This document shows positions 1-8,904 of a stretch of 24,268 bases of DNA, piece by piece; the first letter of the stretch is position 1, and every line of letters starts with the position of its first letter. A model generated the notes under the pieces. That model saw only the letters and a list, made by a program, of their open reading frames with translations. It did not search any database and had not been told where the DNA came from. The translations under genes were made by a program, and so were the position numbers. The DNA comes from JBBILU01 sp037444775 (GTDB taxonomy: Bacteria > Patescibacteriota > Gracilibacteria > BD1-5 > UBA6164), in the NCBI GenBank assembly GCA_037444775.1, contig JBBILU010000017.1:1-24268 (forward strand), written 5' to 3'.

Positions 1-488
1 CATCAGATTCTTATTATATAGAAGAACTTTATAATCATGCAAAATTAAAAAATACTTCTGATTATTACTTAGTAGATCATCTTGAAAAAAAAGATGTTGT
101 TGATTGGCTTAAATCAGAAGATTTTGATGATGAAATAATTGAATATTTTTGGGAAAATTTATGATGAAGTGTTTGGGAAATATGGCAATGTTTATTAAAA
201 TATAAAAATACTTGAGATTACAAAGCTTGAGTAGAAAGCTTGATAGAAGATGAATATGCTAAAATTTTTGATTTCCTAGAAAATAATTTAGACAAAAAAG
301 AGCAAGAAATATTTGAAAATATTTCAAAAAGTATTGCTTGTAATGGTGAATATATAAGAAAAAGATGAGAAGAATTAAAAAATATTATCAAAAAAACAGT
401 TGACTTAGATATTTGGTTTTACGATGCTAAGAAACAAAAAATAACTGCAAATTCTCAAACAGTAAGAAAAGCTTTTGAAAAGCTTTAA
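1..488 (+). CDS. C-terminal part of a probable P-loop ATPase (partial)
   Basis: The reading frame is open from the window edge (codons start at position 3) to TAA at 486-488, giving about 161 residues when UGA is read as Gly. Four TGA triplets lie in it, two of them adjacent just before SVWEIWQCLL. The acidic and aromatic composition and the C-terminal motif ITANSQTVRKAFEKL resemble the C-terminal region of archaeal-type AAA ATPases (PF01637-like), which is a family-level impression from memory. The P-loop would lie upstream and is not visible. The gene runs head-on into korB, with only 14 bases between the two stops. If the call holds, it is a fourth P-loop ATPase beside the three DUF4143-type ATPases elsewhere in the window. 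The coding call is firm and the function is tentative. Confidence 0.6.
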
Positions 489-502
489 AAAAAATCCTTT
501 TT

Positions 503-1105
503 TTACCATCTTTTAAAGCTTGGACAAGCTTGATGAATATCAACTACACTAAATCATTTATGATTTATAGCTTCTTTTATAATATCTTTAAGTTCTTGAA
601 ACTTCACACTATCAGCAGTTTTTACAAATTTACATCAAGCTGTTTTTGCTAATGCAATTGGATCAAATGGAATATCTGTATTTCAATTTGGAGCTGTTTT
701 AGTACGAGCTCAAACTGGAGTTGTAGGACTTGATTGTCATGTTGTTAAAGCATAATTTTCGTTATCAAAAACTAAATAAGTCATATCTAAATCTCTTCTA
801 CAAGCATGAATGAAATGCCCCATTCAAATTCAATATCAATCTCAATCTCATCAAGCTACCAAAACTGTTAATTCTGGATTAGCCATTTTTACTCAAGTTG
901 CAAATGGAATTGCTCTCCCGTGTAATGTTTCTGCTGCATATCAATCAATATATTGACTAGCTTTTCCAGCACATCAAACTCAACTTACAACAACTCTTTT
1001 GTGAGATTCTATTCATAATTCTTTAAAAGCATTTTTAATTGCCATAACTATTAAAGTATCTCAACAACCAGGACACCATTGTATTTTTTTTAAACCATTT
1101 CTCAT
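503..1105 (-). CDS. korB: 2-oxoacid:ferredoxin oxidoreductase, beta (TPP-binding) subunit
   Basis: A 200-residue protein. It carries the N-terminal WCPGCGD cysteine motif of OFOR beta subunits, VVSGVGCAGK, and the thiamine-pyrophosphate/Mg motif GGDGDGYGIGMGHF followed by FDNENYALTTGQSSPTTP. Together with the alpha/gamma subunit at 5835-7565 it would oxidatively decarboxylate a 2-oxoacid (pyruvate or 2-oxoglutarate; the substrate cannot be told here) to an acyl-CoA and reduce ferredoxin in the cytoplasm. It is short for the family: beta subunits usually continue some 70-80 residues beyond the HQACPSF region, and this one stops there as HQACPSFKRW. It ends 14 bases from the stop of the convergent ATPase gene. 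It is last in the minus-strand lysS-hflX block and is separated from its partner by about 4.7 kb of other genes. Confidence 0.88.
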
Positions 1106-1177
1106 ATTTAAATTTTTTATAAAATATTTTAATTAATTTTCTCCAACATAATACAAGAATCAACTATATAGTCAAAA

Positions 1178-1234
1178 TTATTTTCATATAAATTTTTTTT
1201 TGTTATTTGTTGCTCAAACTAATGCTATTTTCAT
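1178..1234 (-). pseudogene. Possible remnant of a CoA-binding (Rossmann) protein
   Basis: The 210-base space between korB and the PH-domain gene contains an 18-codon ORF beginning MKIALVGATNN. This resembles the first beta strand and glycine loop of CoA_binding_2 (YccU-like) proteins, which often start K-I-A-L-V-G-A-S-N-N. The frame stops almost at once, and neither other frame continues the domain convincingly. I read it as a decayed 5' end. A chance ORF is possible at this length. Confidence 0.3.
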
Positions 1235-1258
1235 AAAATATTGTTTTAAATAAATATG

Positions 1259-1304
1259 TTTCAGAAAAACATCCCTACAATTTTGTAGAGGCTTTTCTCT
1301 GAAA
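1259..1304. repeat. Stem-loop repeat downstream of the PH-domain gene
   Basis: The outer arms TTTCAG/CTGAAA enclose an A-run facing a T-run and an inner CTACAA..TTGTAG stem, so the whole 46 bases fold into one imperfect hairpin. It lies 12 bases past the stop of the minus-strand gene at 1316. The inner part (CTCTACAA, GGGATGTTT) resembles the tagagatgtt / gatgtttc palindromes found inside korA and aroKDE. It could act as a terminator and may belong to the same repeat family. Confidence 0.5.
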
Positions 1305-1315
1305 AGTTTTTCAAA

Positions 1316-2008
1316 TTATTCTTTTTCTCTTAAATCTATACTATTTTCATCAATTTCAACTTCAATTTTTTCTGATTTTTTCTTTTTTTGTGAAATAATT
1401 TTTTTTGTATCAGTTCAATTTCTTTCTAAATAATCTTCCATAACTCAAGCTAGAGCTTCCATAAGTAATTCAAATTTATCTTTTTCTTCTTCTTTGGAGT
1501 CGTCTTTTTGAGCTTCTTTACTTTGTTTTTCTATTTCTCATAAACTTTCGTAGGGAATTACAGCATCAAATAAAACAAAATCATCATCTCAAATTTTTGA
1601 AATTACAATATTTCCCTTTTTAAAAATTTTATCCCAAATAGAATCTTGCTCAACTCAAATTCATTCTATATTTTCATATTTTATTGTTTCAATATTGGTT
1701 TTAAAAATTCTCCAACTTATATCAACAATTCATTTATCAGTAATTACAAAAACATCATTATACCAATTAAAAACATCTAAAATTAATCTACAATAAATTG
1801 CTATTAAGTAAATTTCAAAAATTATAAAAGGAATAATATCTTTAATTCTGTCAGAATAATAATACATTATAACTGGAATAATCACGAGAATACTAATTTT
1901 CAAAAAAAGATTATAAAAAATTGTTACAAAATGTTTATGAATAACTCATTTCAAAATTTGTCATTCAGGAATATATTTTTTGAAAAATGTTCTCTCAAAT
2001 TGATTCAT
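1316..2008 (-). CDS. PH-domain-like (YdbS/bPH2-type) membrane protein
   Basis: A 230-residue protein. Residues about 25-75 hold two hydrophobic segments (FVTIFYNLFLKISILVII and DIIPFIIFEIYLIAIYC). They are followed by a beta-rich stretch with NWYNDVFVITDKGIVDISWR and IETIKYENIEGIGVEQ, the typical pattern of bacterial PH-like YdbS/YdbT domains. A charged C-terminal tail of about 75 residues, rich in Lys, Glu and Asp, ends the protein and is longer than in simple YdbS proteins. The role is unknown; the family is membrane-associated. It starts 6 bases downstream of the hflX stop, so the two are probably co-transcribed. No Shine-Dalgarno is visible before the ATG. Confidence 0.65.
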
Positions 2009-2014
2009 AAATTT

Positions 2015-3148
2015 TTAGTTAATTATTCTTTCTTTTAACTCATTTAGGTTTATTTTTTTGAAACTACTTATAAAAACTGGATTTAAATCTTTGAATCTCA
2101 ATAATAAATTTATCTTTTCTTCTTCATTTATCAAGTCAATTTTATTAAAAACATAAACTTTCTTTTGATGAGCTCATATTTTAAATAAAATATCATCAAC
2201 TATTTTAATTTTTTCATCAATTTTTGGATCTGATGAATCAATAACATGAAACAAAATTTCTGATTCAATAGAATCTTCCAATGTTGAAGAAAAAGCTTCT
2301 ATTAAATTCGGTGGTAAATCTCTAATAAATCAAATTGTATCGTTTAATAAAACTTCTCAAAAATTTTCTATCCACATTTTCCCAACACTTGTTCCGAGAG
2401 TTGCAAAAAGTTTATTTTCACTTAGAACTCATTTATTTGTTAAACTGTTCAATAAACTTGATTTTCAAGCATTAGTGTAACCAACAATTCAAACAGTTAA
2501 AAGTCATTTTCTTTCTCTTCTTTTTCTGTGTTCGGCTCTTACTTTTTTATATTTTTCTAATTCTTCTCTTATTGAATATTCTCTATTTCTAAGATGTCTT
2601 TTCATTATCTCCGTGTTTGTTTCTCATTTTCATCTTGATAATCATTGTTTTGATAACTCCATTCACATTCAAAAAATTCTTGGTCACATATGTTTTATTG
2701 AAGCTAATTCAATTTGTAATTTGGACTCTTCAGATTTTGCATTTTTTTCAAAAATTTTTAAAATTAAATCAACTCTATCCCAACATTTTGCTCAAATTAC
2801 TTTTAATTTTTCATTAATATTATAAACTTGATGAGGTTTCAAAATATTTCAGATAATTAAAACTTTTGCTCAAGATTCATTCATCTCACTAATTATTTCA
2901 TCAAGTTTTCAGCTTCAAATATAGGTATTATAATCTGGCAAACTTCTTTTTTGAATATGTTTTAAAATAACGAGTCAAGAAAGCGTTGATACCAAATTTT
3001 CTAACTCGAGCATTCTATTCTCCATATTTTCTCTTTTGCAACATTCACTTGGAATAATGTCTGCTATAAAAACTTTCAAAATTTCGTTTCAATATCAAAC
3101 TTTATTTTGTATACTTTCTAACTCTCTTTCGGATTTTTGTCTTGCCAT
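2015..3148 (-). CDS. hflX: GTPase HflX
   Basis: A 377-residue ribosome-associated GTPase, close to the family's usual length. The N-terminal HflX domain covers about residues 1-190, with LPDYNTYIGSGKLDEI and the ELASIKHMGPRIFG region. A basic coiled segment with repeated RREER-type residues follows. The G domain has G1 GYTNAGKSSLLN (about 220), a G2-region LFATLGTSVGK, G3 DTIGFIRDLPP (about 269) and G4 NKID (about 334). Several of these glycines are TGA codons. The G2 region departs from the usual LFATLDPTTR pattern, which may alter switch I. HflX splits stalled or stressed 70S ribosomes. It sits between the small membrane protein and the PH-domain gene, with gaps of 28 and 6 bases. Confidence 0.93.
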
Positions 3149-3176
3149 TTTTGTATTTTTACAAATATAACTTTTT

Positions 3177-3492
3177 TTATTTCATATAAAATATTCCTAA
3201 ACTTATCATAAATAAAATCAATCAAATAAATCTAATTCCACTAATTTTTTCTTTATAAAAAATCATAGATAGCAAAATTGGGATAAAAATTGCTATACTA
3301 TTTCCACGATTTTCATTTTTTATTTTTAATTCTTTTTCAACTTTTTTGAGTTTTTAGAATTTTTTCTACTTCTTCTACAGTTTTCATTCGTCATGTTCAT
3401 GGTTTTCCTTTTCTCTTTCTATCTTTATTTAGGTCTGCATTATAAGTATCATCTGAGTCAAAATTGTCTGCTTCAATATTATATTTTCACAT
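3177..3492 (-). pseudogene. Small membrane protein with an apparent +1 frameshift
   Basis: Reading from ATG at 3492, the first frame gives a 64-residue hydrophilic, very basic product ending at TAG 3298-3300 (MGKYNIEADNFDSDDTYNA..., KGKPGTGRMKTVEEVEKIL). The next frame is open from about 3350 to TAA 3177-3179. It encodes KVEKELKIKNENRGNSIA followed by a hydrophobic stretch (IFIPILLSMIFY, then FIGLILFMISLGIFYMK) but has no start codon of its own. The two frames overlap at a six-base homopolymer (3342-3347). Joined, they would give about 105 residues with a soluble N-terminus and two membrane segments. The likely causes are a homopolymer sequencing error or a real frameshift mutation; programmed slippage is less likely. 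It lies directly upstream of hflX. I recognise no family. Confidence 0.55.
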
Positions 3493-3608
3493 AGAGGTTA
3501 TTTATTAATTAATATATGGGTTATAAACTTTCTAAAATAATAGTGCATACTTTTTTGAAATTATATAAAACTTCATTATTTGTAAATCTTTATTTTCATT
3601 CTTGGTCT

Positions 3609-3638
3609 ATCGTCCCGTTTCAAATCCGACTAGTTTTT
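3609..3638. repeat. Short dispersed repeat, copy A
   Basis: These 30 bases match 8951-8980 at 27 of 30 positions, and all three differences are transitions. The shared core is GTTTCAAATCCGAC. The copy lies in the spacer downstream of the lysS stop, a region otherwise made of A/T-rich sequence without a supported gene (3493-3660). The GC content of the core stands out from its surroundings. Confidence 0.6.
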
Positions 3639-3660
3639 TTAATTGTTCCCATTGTTTTCT

Positions 3661-5295
3661 CTATTTTTCTTCTTTTTTCTCTTTCTTTTCACTCTTCATC
3701 AAAGGAAAAAGCACCACATCTCTCAAATTATCTTGATGAGTCAAAATTGCTAAAATTCTATCAAATCCCATACCAAAACCTGATTGACAAGGCATTCAGT
3801 ATTCCATTGCAAGAATAAAATCATCATCTCACCTCGTAGCTTCTTCATCTCACTTTTCTATTGCTCCAGCCTGAATATCAAAATTCTCTTGTTGAATCTT
3901 AGGATCAACTAATTCTGAATAGGCTTTATTTATTTCCCAGCCATTCACTACTAATTGAAATTGCTCAACAATATTTGGATTTGCATCATTTTGTCTAGCT
4001 AAAGGTTGCAAAGTTTTTGGGTAATTATAAACAAAAGCTGGTCAAACAATACTTGGTCTCAAAACTTTTTTATACAAATAATCTATCAAAGTAGGAACTA
4101 TCATTTGTTCCATTCATTCAAAACTTACTCCAGCTTTTTTTATGTCAGCTATCAGTCTTTCTTCTTCTCAATTTTCATATTCACTTACATCTATTCCACA
4201 GGCCTTTTTTACTCACTCAACATAGTCAATTCTTTCAAAAGGAGTGGTAAAATCTGCAATTCTTGAGTTTCATTCTTTATCTTTAACAGAAATTTTTCTT
4301 TCTAAATTTAACTCATTAAATAAATAATCAAACATTTCTTCAGTAAACTTAATATTATCTTCAAAATTCCACCAAGCAGCATAATGCTCAACAACATTAA
4401 ATTCTTGTAAATGAGAAGGATCAGAACCTTCATTTCTGAAATTTGTAGCAAATTCAAATACTCTTTCAAATCTTCAAACTGTAGCCATTTTTAGTCAAAT
4501 TTCTGGAGCAATTCTAAGATAGACATTTTCTCAAAAATCATTGTGCTGAGTGATAAATGGTTTTGCAGCTGCTCAACTAGCTGATGTTCAAAGAGTTGGA
4601 GTAGTAATTTCTATGAAATTATTTTTTAGATAAAATTCTCTTAATTTTTTTAAAAAGTTGCTTCTAAAAAGCATTCTCTGATAAGTTTCTTCATTTGTTA
4701 TCAAATCTAAATATCTTTGTCTATAAATAGTTTCTTGATCTGTTACTCAATGAAACTTTTCTGGAAGTGGTCTCACTGCTTTTGACAAAATTTGAAATTC
4801 TTTAACAAACAAAGTCAATTCTCAATGTTTAGTTATAAATAAGTCTCAAATTACTCAAATATAATCTCAAACTTGGCAAAATTTTTCAGCAATTTTAAAA
4901 GCTGATTTTGTTTCTCCTGCAACTTCTATTTCAGAAACCACATTGTAATCTCCCTTTCTCCCTTGGGGGGAAAGGGTTGGGGATAGGGGGCTCCCTGTAT
5001 TAAATTCAACTTTATCTTTCATAAAACACACTTGAATATCTCATGTGTGATCTCTAATAGTCATAAATAAAAGTTTCCCCATTCATCTAGATAACATAAT
5101 TCTTCAAGCAGTTTTAAATTCTCATACTGCTCAATGTTCCATTAAAAAATCAACTTCTTTAATAGAATTTTTTTGTTCTCTGATGAAAAGAATATCTTGT
5201 TTCCCTCTAAAATTATTTGCATAAGGAATAATTCAAGCATCTTTTAATTCCTTTATTTTTTTCATTCTGTCTTGGCTTTCTCTAGAATACTCCAT
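3661..5295 (-). CDS. lysS: Lysyl-tRNA synthetase, class II
   Basis: A 544-residue enzyme that charges tRNA-Lys. The N-terminal OB-fold anticodon-binding part includes GRIMLSRGMGKLLFMTIRD. The catalytic core has motif 2 (FRNEGSDPSHLQEFNVVEH) and motif 3 (QSGFGMGFDRIL, near the C-terminus). The ATG at 5295 gives the usual MEYSRESQDRMKKI start. It is some 40 residues longer than a typical bacterial LysRS. Part of the excess is an inserted peptide at about residues 97-116 (GSPLSPTLSPQGRKG), encoded by a GC-rich palindrome inside the OB-fold region. The gene is first in the minus-strand block. Its leader contains two hairpins followed by T-runs. Confidence 0.95.
4951..4995. repeat. In-frame GC-rich palindromic insertion in lysS
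   Basis: The arms CCCTTTCTCCC (4952-4962) and GGGGGGAAAGGG (4965-4976) form a near-perfect hairpin. A G-rich tail to about 4991 completes the element. The block is far richer in G+C than the gene around it. It keeps the lysS frame and encodes PLSPTLSPQG, a peptide seen in many unrelated proteins where the widespread CCCTCTCC-type repeats are translated. Confidence 0.8.
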
Positions 5296-5322
5296 AATAA
5301 AAAATTATTATATAAATTAAAA

Positions 5323-5410
5323 AACCATTTCTTTTTTTTAAGAAAATGGTCTATTTTAACAAATAAAAAAACCAATTTTCTTTAAAAAAATAGTTTCAAT
5401 TTCTTTGATT
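5323..5410 (-). promoter_or_regulatory. Two tandem terminator-like hairpins in the lysS leader
   Basis: On the minus strand, ACCATTTTCTT...AAGAAATGGT (5323-5350) is followed at once by six T. About 30 bases further upstream, AAACTATTTTTTT pairs with AAAGAAAATTGGTTT (about 5372-5400) and is also followed by a T-run. No minus-strand gene lies upstream (the next gene is divergent at 5594), so these hairpins do not end a coding transcript. They could attenuate lysS or insulate the divergent promoters. The remainder of 5411-5593 is A/T-rich spacer that must hold the divergent promoters, which I cannot place with confidence. Confidence 0.45.
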
Positions 5411-5593
5411 TTTTTTCAAATATCATAGTTTTTTTATTTTTATTGTATAAATACGGGAAATATTTTATTTTTTTAATAAAATATTGCAAGTTTTTTATAT
5501 AAAAAGTTAAAAATATATGTATTTTAAAATATTTTCTTGAAAAAAAGCAAAAAAAGTATAGATTTACAATACTTAAAAATTAATTTATAAAAT

Positions 5594-5815
5594 ATGAAAA
5601 GAAATATTTGAGTTAAAGTTCTAGCTTTTTTTGTTTTATTTTGAATACTTTTATCTGTTGTTTGAACAGCTTTTTTAATTTTATTTAGTCCAAAACAACA
5701 AATAACAACGGAAAAAACTTTAACAAGCGAGGAATTAAATAAATTACTTGAATCATCAAAAACTGAAGTTATTTCCTGAACTTGATCAGAAACTTCAACT
5801 TGAAAAACAAAATAA
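5594..5815 (+). CDS. Small single-span membrane protein
   Basis: A 73-residue protein: MKRNIGVKVLAFFVLFGILL and the following VVGTAFLILF form one N-terminal membrane segment (about residues 8-31). It could serve as an uncleaved signal anchor with the short basic end inside. A hydrophilic tail rich in Ser, Thr, Lys and Glu would then lie outside. All five TGA codons fall within a consistent frame (for example ISGTGSETSTGK). It ends 19 bases before korA. No family is recognised, and proteins of this build are common in CPR genomes. Confidence 0.7.
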
Positions 5816-5834
5816 TTAAAACTAATAATTACAA

Positions 5835-7565
5835 ATGCACTTAAATATAAAAGTAACTGGCCCAGCAGGACTTGGAATGAATTCAACAGCCGATATTATA
5901 GCTGAGATTTTTGCTAAAATGTGATATGAAGTGATTGGAGATATTGAATATCAATCACTTATTAAATGAGGAGTAAACTGGTTTGATATAAATATTTCAG
6001 AAAATTCTAAATATATTTCTAAAAAAAGTGATATTATTATTGCTTTTAATGATACTTGTTTAGAAAAAACTCTTCCAATGCTAGTGGAAGGAGGTTTTGT
6101 TATTGCAAATAAAAAATGGGTTGATAAAGTAGAATCAAAATGAGTTTCTATAAGAAATTCATATAATGTTTGTGAACTTGAAATTGAAGATAAATATGAA
6201 AATACTTATTTACTTTGAGTTCTTGCTAAATTATTAAATCTTGATTTAGAAATAATTTTTGAGGAAATTGAAACAGTTTTTTGAAAGAAATGAGAAGAAA
6301 CAGTACAAAAAAATAAAGATATTGTAAAAAATATTTATGAGACATTTCATATAGAGATGTTGAATGAAACATCTCTACATTCCCTACCAAAATTTTCTAG
6401 AATTTGACCAGCCAAAAAGACTTCTTATTGAAATAAAATGTTAGCTCATGGAGCAATAGCTTCAGAATTAGAATTTTATTCAGCATATCCAATGACTCCA
6501 GCCAGTTCAGTTTTGACTGAAATTATCAATTCAAAAAAAGTAAATTTTTTACAACCAGAAGATGAAATTGCTGTTATAAATGCAGCACTTTGAGCTAGTT
6601 TTGCATGAAAAAGATCTATGGTTTGAACTAGTTGAGGAGGTTTTGCTTTGATGACAGAAGCTTTGAGTTTTGCTGTTCAGGCAGAAATTTGAGTAGTTGT
6701 GATTTTATCTCAAAGAGCTGGACCAAGCACTTGAACTCCAACTTTTCATGAAGCTTGAGATTTAAATTTTGCTTTAAATTGTGTGTTTTGAGTGGATTCT
6801 GCTCATGTTGTTTTAGCTCCTTCTAGTCTTGAAGAATGATATTATCTTGCTTGAAAAGCTCTTAATATAGCTGATATGTATCAATGTCCAGTTATTATTT
6901 TGGTTGACAAACAATTCAGTGAAGGAAATACAACTATTTGAGAACTTATTTCTTGTCCTGTAAATAGAGGAAAAATAGAATTAAATCCAACATCAGATTA
7001 CAAAAGATTTTCTTTTACAGATGACTGTATCTCTCCAAGAACATATCCTTGAATCAAAGATTGAGATTTTATAGCAACTAGTTATGAACATGATGAATAT
7101 GGAGCAACTTCAGAAAATCCAGAATTGAAGGAAAAAATGACCATTAAAAGAGAAGAGAAATTAGCAAATTTTTTTGAAAAAGAGGGAATAAGTGGATATG
7201 AAATATATAATCCAACAGCACAACCTCACCCTAACCCTCTCCTTAGAGGAGAGGGAATAACACAAAAAAAAGTGTTAATAGTTACAAGTTTTACTAGTTA
7301 TACTGCAAAAGAATTTGTAAAAAATAATCCAGAATATGGACTTATAATAGTAAAATTTTTAAAACCTTTAGATGAAAGATTAGTGGCAGATTTAGCTTGA
7401 GTTGAAGAGCTTACTTTTGTAGAAAATAATTATTCTGGAGCTTTGCAAAAATATATGACCAAAGAACTTTCACTTGATAGAATTTCTGGACTCAAAATAA
7501 GTTATTTCAGAAAATATGATTTGTATCCTTTCTTTTATGAAGATTTTGAAGAAAAGTTTTTGTAA
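5835..7565 (+). CDS. korA: 2-oxoacid:ferredoxin oxidoreductase, fused gamma-alpha subunit
   Basis: A 576-residue protein. The gamma domain (about 1-190) starts with IKVTGPAGLGMNSTADIIAE and contains QSLIKGGVNWFDI. The alpha (pyrimidine-binding) part begins about residue 210 with LAHGAIASELEFYSAYPMTP and continues through FLQPEDEIAVINAALGASFAG, MVGTSGGGFALMTEALSFA and SQRAGPSTGTPT. These are the standard signatures of KorA-type fused subunits. It would pair with KorB (503-1105). Two palindromic elements are translated within it: one near residues 173-182 in the gamma-alpha linker (EMLNETSL) and one near residues 463-474 (PHPNPLLRGEG), just before the C-terminal transketolase-like domain. Both sit at domain borders, where insertions are tolerated. 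Confidence 0.93.
6352..6377. repeat. In-frame palindrome in the korA linker
   Basis: A perfect inverted repeat with 10-bp arms (TAGAGATGTT / AACATCTCTA) and a 6-base loop. It is translated as part of HIEMLNETSLHSLP between the gamma and alpha domains. A related palindrome (AGATGTTTC / GAAACATCT) lies in aroKDE at 20667-20687. Confidence 0.75.
7221..7256. repeat. In-frame GC-rich palindromic insertion in korA
   Basis: The perfect 9-bp arms CCCTCTCCT (7235-7243) and AGGAGAGGG (7247-7255) are separated by TAG out of frame and preceded by CCTCACCCTAA. The block is translated as PHPNPLLRGEG, a peptide typical of translated copies of this widespread repeat class. It is compositionally unlike the surrounding A/T-rich gene. 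Confidence 0.8.
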
Positions 7566-7571
7566 GTTTTT

Positions 7572-7637
7572 ATTCAGTTATACTTGAATAATAAAATAAA
7601 TCTGCTATAATTCAGTTATACTTGAATAATAAAATAA
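7572..7637. repeat. Direct 28-bp duplication carrying promoter elements
   Basis: Bases 7572-7599 and 7610-7637 are identical over 28 bases (ATTCAGTTATACTTGAATAA then TAAAATAA), with a 38-base period. The unit lies between korA and the first DUF4143 ATPase and ends 3 bases before that gene's ATG. Each copy contains a TTGAAT that could serve as a -35 box. Confidence 0.85.
7584..7611 (+). promoter_or_regulatory. Promoter of the first DUF4143 ATPase
   Basis: TTGAAT (7584-7589), a 16-base spacer and TATAAT (7606-7611), preceded by TG at 7603-7604 as in extended -10 promoters. Transcription would start near 7618, about 23 bases before the ATG at 7641. The -10 box overlaps the start of the second repeat copy. 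Confidence 0.6.
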
Positions 7638-7640
7638 GTT

Positions 7641-8885
7641 ATGAATGAAAGATTAAAACAAAATCTTCTTTTGGTAAAAAAAAGAGAAAAGTATTTAGAT
7701 GACTTCTCAAGTTTTTGTTTTGCTCCATTTATCAAAATAATAGTTTGAGCTAGAAGAGTTTGAAAAAGCTTTTATATTTTTCAAGTTATAAATAGACTTT
7801 TAGAAGAACAAAAGATAGAAGAAAAATCAGTTTTATACATAAATAAAGAATGGATTGAGTTTGATGAAATCAAAAATTATTCTCATTTAAACACATATTT
7901 TTTAGATTGGAAAGAGAAAAATAATGTATGAGATGAATTCTTTATGTGAGTTGATGAAATTCAAGAAATAAAAGATTGGCAAAAATTTATTTTATCTATT
8001 TGGAGTAGTTTTCCTAAAAGTATTATTTTTATAACTGGTTCTAATTCTAAATTATTATCAAAAGATATTGGAACAAAACTAAGATGAAGATATATTTCTA
8101 AAAAGATTTATCCACTTTCTTTGCAAGAATTTTCATTTTTTAAACAAAAAGAAATAAATTCTGATTTACTTACAGAATATGTTACATACTGATGACTTCC
8201 AGCTTTAACCTCTATTGCAGATGAAAATATAAAATTGGAATATTTAAAATGAGTATATAATACTATTTTTGTAAAAGATTTACTTGAATATGAAAATATT
8301 AGAAACTCAACTCTTTTGAAAAATATACATAAATTTTTATTCAAAGAGTTTGGAAACCTTATAAATTCTAAAAATATTTCAGATTTTCTTAAAAAAGAAA
8401 ATATAAAAACTTCTGTAGAAACTATTTTGAATTATATAGATTTTAGCTTAAATTCCTACCTTTTTGATGAAGTATTGAGGTATGACATTAGAGGAAAGAA
8501 AATATTTGAAATTACAAAAAAAATTTATTCCTTTGACTTATGAATAAGAAATGCTTTAGTTGGCTTGAGTATTAAAGATGATATTTGATGAATATATGAA
8601 AATTTGGTATATAACCATTTAATTTCAAATTGATATGATCTAAAAGTAGGGATTTTATGAGAAAAAGAAATAGATTTTATAATAGAAAAACAATGAATAA
8701 AAAAGTATATTCAAGTAGCATATAGTTTGGCAAATGAAAAAGTTATAGAAAGAGAATTTTGAAATTTATGTAGTATTAAAGATTGATGGGAAAAAATTGT
8801 AGTAAGTTCGGATATATTTTTTACAAATAATTATGAATGAGTAAAACATTACAATATTTTAGACTTTTTAAAGAAATATAAATAG
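7641..8885 (+). CDS. AAA_14/DUF4143 family ATPase (paralog 1)
   Basis: A 414-residue protein. Walker A is IIVGARRVGKSFYIFQ (about residues 34-48). Walker B is FMGVDEIQEI (about 104). A sensor-like ITGSNSKLLSKDIGTKLRGR is followed by PLSLQEF and the YGGLPAL motif. The C-terminal half (about 240-414) is the DUF4143 region ending in a PD-(D/E)XK-like segment with KEIDFIIEK and KKYIQVAYSL. This matches the AAA_14 (PF13173) plus DUF4143 (PF13635) architecture, whose cellular role is poorly understood. It is more distant from the two paralogs at 20887 and 23013 than they are from each other. It has its own promoter. Confidence 0.88.
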
Positions 8886-8904
8886 AACTTTAAAATTAAA
8901 AATT

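Noticed and set aside
2613..2825. Plus-strand ORFs of 66-70 codons
   Set aside because: They lie antisense within hflX, whose frame, motifs and TGA-Gly pattern are clear. They have no recognisable domain.
4006..4266. Plus-strand 86-codon ORF
   Set aside because: It is antisense to lysS and rich in Ser and Phe, as expected for the complement of an A-rich gene.
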